From: an uncultured Clostridia bacterium
GTDB taxonomy: Bacteria; Bacillota; Clostridia; Oscillospirales; Acutalibacteraceae
NCBI GenBank assembly: GCA_904420155.1
Contig: CAJFUH010000226.1
Span: 1 to 7,095 of the forward strand
Reading direction: 5' to 3'
DNA length: 7,095 bases
The notes beneath the pieces were generated by a model. It was given only the letters and a program-made list of their open reading frames with translations, was not told the DNA's origin and did no database searches. Positions 1 through 4,910 of this stretch are shown here, in pieces (position 1 is the stretch's first letter; each line of letters begins with the position of its first letter). A program made the position numbers and the translations under genes.

Positions 1-150
1 CACCTGATCCCCGGGGGAGCCGGACACATCGCTCACCGTGATACTGGGCGGGGCCGCTTGCGCCAACACCGAAGTGATGGAAACGCTTAACAGCAGGCAG
101 ACCGCTACAAACGCGGATAAAAGCCGATATGGGATTTTTTTCACTTTCAT
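1..150 (-). CDS. Secreted protein, N-terminal fragment (possible cohesin-like domain start)
   Basis: Only the first 50 codons are present; the gene continues past the left edge. The ATG at 148-150 is preceded by AAAGGAAGGTG (core GGAAGG at 158-163, 7 nt spacing), which fixes the start. The product begins with a classic Sec signal peptide: a basic start (MKVKK), a hydrophobic core at about residues 10-28, and a likely signal peptidase I site after VLA (residue 30). The mature part begins QAAPPSITVSDVSGSPGDQV. The pattern of a short beta strand followed by VSGxPGDxV resembles the first strand of cohesin domains and some related beta-sandwich modules of clostridial cell-surface proteins, but only about 15 residues support this. 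It is therefore an exported protein of uncertain type. It is transcribed divergently from the membrane protein gene at 693 and has a long leader. Confidence 0.75.
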   Translation of the reverse strand, partial: MKVKKIPYRLLSAFVAVCLLLSVSITSVLAQAAPPSITVSDVSGSPGDQV

Positions 151-361
151 AGAAACACCTTCCTTTGTCGTATGATTGCGATGATGGTAAAGGACGACGC
201 CTCCCACAAACCAGAACAGACGATACACCCAGCAGGCCCCCTTTTCCCTGCCCTTCAATAAAAGGAAAGGACAGCTTCCAGAGGGTCCAGGTTTGTTGTG
301 GCATCCTTTTTACACTTTCCCGTATAAAACGCCGCCGCAGGGGGAGCCCAGCGTTTATACT
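151..361 (-). other. Long, potentially structured 5' leader of the secreted-protein gene
   Basis: If the promoter at 368-396 is used, transcription starts near 361 and the mRNA has a roughly 210-nt leader. Two pairings are visible. At the extreme 5' end, GCGTTTATAC (351-360) is complementary to GTATAAAACGC (322-332) with a single bulged base. Farther in, GGTTTGT (290-296) can pair with ACAAACC (206-212), closing a domain that holds smaller local hairpins. I do not recognise a known riboswitch class, and there is no obvious terminator-type U tract before the gene. A short plus-strand open frame lies here (165-395), but it has no ribosome site and a composition unlike the neighbouring genes, so I do not call it. 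Folding is inferred by eye. Confidence 0.35.
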
Positions 362-367
362 AGTTTC

Positions 368-396
368 AGTATACAACGGTAATGGCGAAATGTAAA
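368..396 (-). promoter_or_regulatory. Sigma-A promoter for the leftward secreted-protein gene
   Basis: On the minus strand, TTTACA (-35, 391-396) is followed after exactly 17 bp by TATACT (-10, 368-373). Each hexamer matches the TTGACA/TATAAT consensus at five of six positions. The predicted start is near 361, at the edge of the 5' hairpin. Inferred from sequence only. Confidence 0.7.
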
Positions 397-624
397 TAAT
401 CCGTTTATTATTATTGTATATTATGTCCAATAAATTTTATAAAAAGCATTCAAACTGTCAGAGAAATTCTTCTGACAAAGAACAATGTTTAAAAATATTT
501 CCAATAAGACAAAAAACATATCCAATCTATGGGAAAAGTCAGGTAAAAAAAGGAAAGCGCGGTTTTTAACAGGTAATATTTCTAAAGTATTTCCGGAAAA
601 ACAGAGGAAAAATGGAACTTTTGC
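397..624. other. AT-rich intergenic region without a supported gene
   Basis: This is the central part of the divergent spacer and is strongly AT-rich. No coding frame with a ribosome site is visible. It holds an interrupted inverted repeat (456-477), a 10-bp palindrome TTTCCGGAAA (590-599), and TATTTC-type repeats at 496, 577 and 588, the last two one helical turn apart (11 bp). These could be regulator sites for either flanking gene, but nothing in the sequence names a regulator. Confidence 0.5.
456..477. repeat. Interrupted inverted repeat, possible operator
   Basis: TGTCAGA (456-462) and TCTGACA (471-477) are perfect 7-bp inverted arms separated by 8 bp, and a smaller AGAA/TTCT symmetry sits in the centre. 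It lies between the two divergent promoters, about 60 bp upstream of the leftward -35 box. The spacing is compatible with a dimeric repressor site. It is not followed by a T tract, so a terminator is unlikely. Confidence 0.35.
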
Positions 625-653
625 TTGTATTTTTCCACAGCCTCCATTACAAT
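625..653 (+). promoter_or_regulatory. Probable promoter for the zinc-ribbon membrane protein
   Basis: TTGTAT (625-630) and TACAAT (648-653) are separated by 17 bp. The -10 matches TATAAT at five of six positions, while the -35 matches TTGACA only at TTG. The predicted start near 660 gives a leader of about 33 nt before the ATG at 693. The weak -35 leaves room for activation from the upstream palindromes. Confidence 0.5.
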
Positions 654-692
654 AAAGGTAATCTCACATCTTATCAGTAAAGGAGAATCTAT

Positions 693-1982
693 ATGTATCC
701 GAACCAATATGGCAACGCCGGGATACAAACCCCTTATTTACAAAATCTCCAAGATGTAAAAAGCTTTTTCCGAAAGCCGATTATCTTGATGGCGGCGGTT
801 TTGTACAGTATCCAGGTTATCATGAATATTCTGAGCCTGGCTACGGGATCCCAGATACAGCAGGACGTCTTTCAATCCTTTTATTTTTACTATGATTTGC
901 CTGCTTACAGCGCGCAAACCGTGAACACCGTATCCGTGATCACCTCTGTGATTATGAGCGCGATCCCAATCCTGATCGCGGTGTCCTTCTGGATCATCTA
1001 TTTAAAGTCCAGGAGCCGCAATCCACAGGCTTCCCCCTCTGCGGGCTTTACCATTTTATATGCGCTCTCCATCGTCGCCCTGGTACTGATCAGCCTGATT
1101 GTCGTGCTGTTCCTGTTGATTATTTTAATTGCGATGGCGTCGGGCCTTACATCCTATTGGGAAGGCCAATTCGCTATTGCCGTCATCCTATTTCTGTTCA
1201 TCATTGTCTTCTCCCTTCTTTTATTGTTTGTCATCGCCCAGCTGCGGTTTACCTCCGCCCTGCGGGCAAGCGCCAGGGGGCCGGTATTAAAATCCAACGG
1301 CAGCATCATGTTCGGCGTCCTGTATATTATCTACGGGGGTATCCTCTGCCTGAACATGGTAAATAACCTGTCGACCGCATCCATTCTGCTTCGCAATTAT
1401 CCCGGATACGAGTATAAATGGGAAGTGATCCTGGGCCTGGTGAACATGGTGATTTCCGTGACGATCGCTATCCTGGTGGCCATCATTTGCTTTTCCTATA
1501 ACGGATATGTCAAACAGAAAAACATGGGCTATACGGCGCAGCAGACGGCCGTATTTTACCCCCAAGGCCAGGGATATTACCAGACCAACGGGGGCTATCC
1601 CCAACAGGCCCCCAACGGCAACCCCCAGGGAACCTATCAAAACCCAGGCTATTATGGCCAGCCTCCGGTTTCCCAGCCGAATACATACCCCGTACAACCG
1701 GACGCATCCGCTGGATATTCCTCCCCGGTAACCGGGCAGCCGCCGGAAACCCCCGAGCCTCCTTCCGCACAGCAGGCCCAGGAGCCGCCGGTCTTTACCA
1801 GCCCCTTTGACGGGGCGGCGGAACAGCCCCAAAGCCAGGAAGACGCGTTTGGCCAAACGCCGGCGGAACAGGAACCGGAACAACCAAAGCAAGGGCGGGC
1901 TTGCCCGGTGTGCGGCTGTTCCGTAAAGGAAGATGCGGCCTACTGCCCGCAATGCGGCACTGCGCTGCACCCCCATTCTTAA
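693..1982 (+). CDS. Six-helix membrane protein with low-complexity tail and C-terminal zinc ribbon
   Basis: The 429-residue protein starts at an ATG preceded by AAAGGAG (679-685, 7 nt spacing). The N-terminal half contains about six hydrophobic segments (roughly residues 29-51, 78-103, 118-148, 158-184, 205-228, 243-268), indicating an integral membrane domain. Residues 275-400 are a disordered, Pro/Gln/Gly/Tyr-rich tail that turns acidic towards its end. The protein finishes with a zinc ribbon, CPVC (404-407) and CPQC (418-421), of the zinc-ribbon type often found at the ends of clostridial membrane proteins. Such ribbons typically bind one zinc ion and mediate protein contacts. The tail and ribbon are probably cytoplasmic. 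I recognise no named family for the membrane domain and do not assign a function. It is monocistronic, bounded by its own promoter and tandem terminators. Confidence 0.85.
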   Translation: MYPNQYGNAGIQTPYLQNLQDVKSFFRKPIILMAAVLYSIQVIMNILSLATGSQIQQDVFQSFYFYYDLPAYSAQTVNTVSVITSVIMSAIPILIAVSFWIIYLKSRSRNPQASPSAGFTILYALSIVALVLISLIVVLFLLIILIAMASGLTSYWEGQFAIAVILFLFIIVFSLLLLFVIAQLRFTSALRASARGPVLKSNGSIMFGVLYIIYGGILCLNMVNNLSTASILLRNYPGYEYKWEVILGLVNMVISVTIAILVAIICFSYNGYVKQKNMGYTAQQTAVFYPQGQGYYQTNGGYPQQAPNGNPQGTYQNPGYYGQPPVSQPNTYPVQPDASAGYSSPVTGQPPETPEPPSAQQAQEPPVFTSPFDGAAEQPQSQEDAFGQTPAEQEPEQPKQGRACPVCGCSVKEDAAYCPQCGTALHPHS

Positions 1983-1988
1983 AAACAC

Positions 1989-2025
1989 AAGGAGCTTTCC
2001 AAACGTTGCGGAAAGCTCCTTCTTT
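1989..2025 (+). terminator. Rho-independent terminator after the zinc-ribbon membrane protein
   Basis: AAGGAGCTTTCC (1989-2000) and GGAAAGCTCCTT (2010-2021) form a perfect 12-bp stem with a 9-nt loop, followed by TCTTT. It begins 7 nt after the TAA stop at 1980-1982. The T tract is modest, and a second, stronger hairpin follows at 2037. Confidence 0.8.
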
Positions 2026-2036
2026 GATCCCATAGG

Positions 2037-2084
2037 TACAAAAAGCGGGGTCCGGAGAATCTTCTCCGGACCCCGCTTTTTGTA
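2037..2084. terminator. Bidirectional terminator between convergent genes (23-bp perfect inverted repeat)
   Basis: Bases 2037-2059 and 2062-2084 are exact reverse complements over 23 bp with a 2-nt centre. The arms carry a GC-rich core (GCGGGGTCCGGAG) flanked by A and T runs, so a U tract follows the stem in both directions. It lies 1 nt past the lipoprotein stop (2086-2088) and just after the first terminator of the plus-strand gene. It can therefore end transcription from both sides. Confidence 0.9.
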
Positions 2085-2085
2085 T

Positions 2086-2607
2086 TTATTCAAACGTCTT
2101 TACAATTTCCGTGATATCGGCTTTGCGGGCCAGCGCCTCTTCGCTGGTCTCCCCGTCCTGATAAATCATCAGATACTTTTCGTTATCGGACAGCACAGCG
2201 TCCACAGGGCCGTAATCTTGCAGCACCGTCACTTTGCCGGTGGTTTTGACTTCCTCTATGCACTCTTTGGCCCGGTCGCTGAGATTCGCAGGATCATATT
2301 CGTACAGTTCCAGCGTGCCGGAAGACATGGAATACTTATAGCCCTTTTCGGCCTCCGCCCCAATAAAATCGGCCCGCATCTGCTGCTTTTTGCCGGCGTC
2401 AATATATCCGCGATAGGCTATTTTGTTTGCCAGCCCGTCCAGGTCATGGGTATATTCCGGTTCCGATTGGGTTGATCCCGCGCCGGCGTCGCTCACCGTG
2501 CTTTCTGTGGAAGGCGGCGCACTGCTGCTGCCAAGATCCCCTGCTCCACAGGCGGATAACGCGCCCGCCATCATCAGGGCGGCCACAAGTAACGTCCATT
2601 TTTTCAT
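2086..2607 (-). CDS. Small lipoprotein of unknown function
   Basis: The 173-residue product begins MKKWTLLVAALMMAGALSAC, a lipoprotein signal peptide with lipobox LSAC (residues 17-20). Cys20 would be lipidated and the protein anchored on the outer face of the cell membrane. A Ser/Thr/Pro/Gly-rich linker follows (about 21-50). A compact, charged domain of about 120 residues comes next, containing SGTLELYEYD, a predicted helix (DRAKECIEEVKTTGK) and a beta-rich end. The layout resembles small uncharacterised lipoproteins common in Clostridia; I cannot name a family. I chose the ATG at 2605-2607 because a perfect AGGAGG lies 5 nt upstream; an in-frame ATG six codons earlier has a poorer site and would precede the signal peptide. 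It has its own promoter (2686-2714), so it need not depend on the upstream rnf operon. Confidence 0.85.
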   Translation of the reverse strand: MKKWTLLVAALMMAGALSACGAGDLGSSSAPPSTESTVSDAGAGSTQSEPEYTHDLDGLANKIAYRGYIDAGKKQQMRADFIGAEAEKGYKYSMSSGTLELYEYDPANLSDRAKECIEEVKTTGKVTVLQDYGPVDAVLSDNEKYLMIYQDGETSEEALARKADITEIVKTFE

Positions 2608-2612
2608 AATTT

Positions 2613-2618
2613 CCTCCT
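2613..2618 (-). promoter_or_regulatory. Ribosome binding site deciding the lipoprotein start
   Basis: AGGAGG followed by a 5-nt spacer (AAATT) and ATG selects the start at 2607 over the in-frame ATG at 2623-2625. Confidence 0.85.
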
Positions 2619-2685
2619 GCTCCAATCCACTGTCCCGCCCACAGGCCGACAGCTATCTTGATATCTGAATATGGTTATAGGGGTT

Positions 2686-2714
2686 ATTATAGCTTATTTT
2701 TACACCCAATTCAA
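2686..2714 (-). promoter_or_regulatory. Strong sigma-A promoter for the lipoprotein gene
   Basis: On the minus strand, TTGAAT (-35, 2709-2714), a 17-bp spacer and a perfect TATAAT (-10, 2686-2691) predict a start near 2679 and a leader of about 72 nt. A palindrome CGGAATTCCG (2728-2737) sits 13 bp upstream of the -35; a role as an operator is possible but unsupported. I see no convincing terminator between the amidohydrolase stop (2776) and this promoter, so read-through may add to expression. Confidence 0.8.
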
Positions 2715-2775
2715 GGCATGGTACGCCCGGAATTCCGCAAAACGCCCGCCGTATGCCGGCCCTGGGCAACCCTTA

Positions 2776-3570
2776 TCAGAGGGACAGCAGCCGGGCGGCG
2801 TTGCCGTAAAGGATGGCGTCCTCCAGATCCTGCGGCAAGGCGAGAGCCTTTAATTTGGCCACCGCCTCCCCCTGATCCTCCCACGGGGAATCCGTGCCGA
2901 ATAAAATACGGTCCGGACGGTGGTTTTCCAGGATCCGCCGCACCTGGGTTTCGTCAAACTTTCCAATGGTATAGCTGGTATCGATGTAAAGATCTTTGCC
3001 CACCAGATATTTTTCCACGTCGTCCAGGTAACGGAATCCCCCCAGGTGCGCCGCCACAATGGTGGCCCCTTCCAGCTGGGGCAGGATGCGGTGCAGCCGC
3101 TCCGGCGTACTGCGGTGCAGGTCCGGGAAAGAAACGTCCATACCGCAATGGATCAGGATCATCAGCCCCAGGTCTGCCGCTTCCCGCATCACCGCCACCA
3201 TGGACGGGTCGTCTAAAAACAGCCCCTGGAAATCCGGGTGCAGCTTGATCCCCTTGAGACCGGCCGCCCGGATCTCCCTTAACTGCTCTTTCCATCCCGC
3301 AAAGCCGGGATGCACAGACCCAAAGGAAAGCAGCCCTTCCCCTTTTTGCTGTACCTCATAGGCGAACCGGTTGATGGAAGGCGTTTGATCCGGACGGCTG
3401 GCGATGGGCATATTCACGGAATAGTCTATCCCGTTTCTGCGCATGGAATCAATCAGCTCCTGCCGGCTTCCCCCAAGGGCGGCCTTTGTGTGGCTGGATT
3501 TCTCCAGGGACCCCACGGCCCGGGGCGCCAGCTTATCCGGAAAAATATGCGTGTGGAAATCAATAACCAT
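2776..3570 (-). CDS. Amidohydrolase_2 family metal-dependent hydrolase (COG2159-like)
   Basis: The 264-residue protein is a complete TIM-barrel amidohydrolase of the ACMSD-like Amidohydrolase_2 family, whose members hydrolyse or decarboxylate small organic acids and related compounds at a metal centre. Visible metal and catalytic elements are DFHTH (D4, H6, H8), GIKLHP with K109, LIHCG (H141), AAHLGG (H175) and GTDSPW (D227). The family-typical ending GNAARLL (256-262) is also present. No signal peptide is seen, so it is cytoplasmic. The ATG at 3568-3570 is preceded by GGAG at short spacing and by AAGGG slightly farther away. It begins 33 nt after the rnfA-like stop and is very probably co-transcribed. 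That suggests, but does not prove, a metabolic link to the membrane complex. The substrate cannot be read from the sequence. Confidence 0.9.
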   Translation of the reverse strand: MVIDFHTHIFPDKLAPRAVGSLEKSSHTKAALGGSRQELIDSMRRNGIDYSVNMPIASRPDQTPSINRFAYEVQQKGEGLLSFGSVHPGFAGWKEQLREIRAAGLKGIKLHPDFQGLFLDDPSMVAVMREAADLGLMILIHCGMDVSFPDLHRSTPERLHRILPQLEGATIVAAHLGGFRYLDDVEKYLVGKDLYIDTSYTIGKFDETQVRRILENHRPDRILFGTDSPWEDQGEAVAKLKALALPQDLEDAILYGNAARLLSL

Positions 3571-3603
3571 AATACTCCGATCCCTTCTTATTGATCTTGC
3601 TTT

Positions 3604-4200
3604 TCATGCGGGAAGTCCTCCCTTTCCTCCCAGCCCCATCAGGGCCAGCGAGAGGATCCCCAAATATAAAAATAACGCGGGCAGGCCCAAAAAGGCTTTT
3701 GCCATGCGTTTGTTGTCAATCCGCCGGATGCCCTCCGCCGCCAACCAGGCCGCCAGTGCAAACCCAACCCCCGCCCCCAGCGACAGCGCAACTACATGCC
3801 CCAGGTCCAGATCCCGGGCGCCGGCCAGATAGGGAAGCGCAATCACAATACAGTTGAGGGAGGCGGAAGGCAAAATATCCTCCAGCTTTTGGAACCATTC
3901 CCTGCGGAAAGCTTTCAGAAGCAGTACCGCCGCCAGATACAGCCCGGCGGCGCACACCGCATAGGCCAGCGGGCGGTACAGCTCCGGGCGCGGCCAGGAA
4001 GCAATCCACGGATCCAGCTGCCGGGTAATCAAGGCGGTGCATAAGCTGAAAAGGCATATCAGCCCCGCATAGGGCAGCAGCTGTTTCGGTTTGCGGGCCG
4101 CCCTCAGCACTCGGCTGGTGCCAATGCCTTCCATCAGCACCAGGTTTTCCGCAAATACCGCCAGCAGGGCGTACCCCATCAGTTCCCAAAATACGCTCAC
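3604..4200 (-). CDS. rnfA: RnfA-like (NqrE-like) integral membrane subunit, divergent
   Basis: The 198-residue protein has six predicted membrane helices (about 5-25, 38-60, 75-97, 105-127, 133-156, 167-190) and close to the usual RnfA length (about 190). Family landmarks include ENLVLMEGIG (canonical NNFVLTRFLGIC), SLNCIVIALPY (canonical TTNCAVLG), SLGAGVGFALA, and KAFLGLPALFL near the end. In Rnf/Nqr, this subunit and RnfE together hold an intramembrane Fe-S centre through two cysteines each. Here Cys117 is kept, but the first position is Ser29 (codon 4114-4116). The start is GTG at 4198-4200, in a 4-nt GTGA overlap with the rnfE stop and with GGAGG 7 nt upstream, so translation is probably coupled. 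No rnfB follows; an amidohydrolase gene does. Assignment to the RnfA/RnfE family is firm; the choice of RnfA rests on operon order and motif fit. Confidence 0.85.
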   Translation of the reverse strand: MSVFWELMGYALLAVFAENLVLMEGIGTSRVLRAARKPKQLLPYAGLICLFSLCTALITRQLDPWIASWPRPELYRPLAYAVCAAGLYLAAVLLLKAFRREWFQKLEDILPSASLNCIVIALPYLAGARDLDLGHVVALSLGAGVGFALAAWLAAEGIRRIDNKRMAKAFLGLPALFLYLGILSLALMGLGGKGGLPA

Positions 4201-4910
4201 GGCTTCTCCTCCCCCTTTTCCCGGGCCTTGCGGCGCTTTTCCCTTTTACGGGCAGCAGCCTGAGCCGCCGCAGAGAAAAAGCCCAGCAGGATGAACCCCG
4301 CAAAGACATACTGCACCCCGGGGATCCCCCCGCCGATCCCCAACGGGATATCCCATAAGGCGCCGCGCCACAGCACTTCCCGGACGGCGGATCCCAGGCA
4401 GATCACCACAGCGAACCCCAAAGCGCAGCCCGCACCGTCCACCAGGGCCGCATAATATACGTGCCGGGCGGAAAAATGCTTGGCACGGGAGGCGATGATG
4501 GCGTTGGCCGTCATCAACGGGGCGTAAACCCCCAAAGCCGATAGGGAGCCCGGCAAAACCTTTTCGGTGAAGATCCCCGCCGGGATATACAGCGCCGCGG
4601 AAAGCACCAAAATCACCGGGTGACGCAGCCACATGGGCACCTTGTCCCCCACCAGGGAAAACAGCAGGCAGGTGGGCAGCAGCATGGCCCCCAGCAGCAG
4701 TGAAAGCGCCACCCCATTTTTCAGGGTCACGCCCGCCGCCACCACCGGGCACAGCCCAATGGCCCCGATGAGCACCGGGTTCTTATAAAGCAGGCCGTTG
4801 GTAAACACCTCTTTGAGGGCCCGCAGGGTCTCCCGGGCGCGGCCTTCCTGACTTTGCCGGGCTGCGTCGCCCGTATCCGGCCTTTTTGTCCGTTGCAACC
4901 GGCGATTCAT
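4197..4910 (-). CDS. rnfE: RnfE-like (NqrD-like) integral membrane subunit, divergent
   Basis: The 237-residue product has six hydrophobic helices (about 44-62, 66-87, 97-115, 122-142, 150-173, 198-218). Recognisable RnfE motifs are KEVFTNGLLYKNPV (33-46), IGLCPVVAAG (51-60), LGVYAPLMTANAIIASRA (126-143), LVDGAGCALGFA (156-167) and AVREVL (175-180). Cys54 matches one of the two conserved Fe-S ligands. The second, normally in NCII/NCIV, is Ala137 here (codon 4500-4502). A hydrophilic, Arg-rich extension of about 30 residues precedes the usual start of the family, and the C-terminus is a strongly basic tail (about 221-237). The ATG at 4908-4910 overlaps the rnfD stop by 4 nt (ATGA) and has AGGGGGAGAGG upstream. 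A longer in-frame start would lie inside rnfD and is rejected. No rnfG separates it from rnfD. Confidence 0.87.
   Translation of the reverse strand: MNRRLQRTKRPDTGDAARQSQEGRARETLRALKEVFTNGLLYKNPVLIGAIGLCPVVAAGVTLKNGVALSLLLGAMLLPTCLLFSLVGDKVPMWLRHPVILVLSAALYIPAGIFTEKVLPGSLSALGVYAPLMTANAIIASRAKHFSARHVYYAALVDGAGCALGFAVVICLGSAVREVLWRGALWDIPLGIGGGIPGVQYVFAGFILLGFFSAAAQAAARKREKRRKAREKGEEKP
4208..4212 (-). promoter_or_regulatory. Ribosome binding site supporting the GTG start of rnfA-like
   Basis: GGAGG lies 7 nt upstream of GTG (4198-4200), within the end of the rnfE-like frame. With the GTGA overlap, it supports a non-ATG start and translational coupling. Confidence 0.75.

Noticed and set aside
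165..395. 76-codon plus-strand open frame in the divergent spacer
   Set aside because: No ribosome site, arginine/proline-rich composition without domain features, and it overlaps the leftward promoter and leader.
2037..2084. Perfect inverted repeat as a transposon end or insertion remnant
   Set aside because: It sits exactly between two convergent stop codons with A/T runs flanking a GC stem, which is the form of a bidirectional terminator; no transposase or target duplication is seen.
1287..2093. 268-codon minus-strand open frame opposite the zinc-ribbon membrane protein
   Set aside because: It is antisense to a well-supported gene, runs through both terminators, and its translation is arginine/glycine/leucine-rich shadow sequence.
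2728..2737. Palindrome CGGAATTCCG upstream of the lipoprotein promoter
   Set aside because: A 10-bp palindrome alone is expected by chance and contains a common hexamer; there is no second copy to suggest an operator.
2658..3248. 196-codon plus-strand open frame opposite the amidohydrolase
   Set aside because: It is proline/arginine-rich antisense shadow of a gene with a full catalytic motif set; no ribosome site.
3716..4309. 197-codon minus-strand frame overlapping rnfA and rnfE
   Set aside because: Out-of-frame shadow in GC-rich DNA; the competing frames carry clear Rnf motifs and overlapping start/stop signals.
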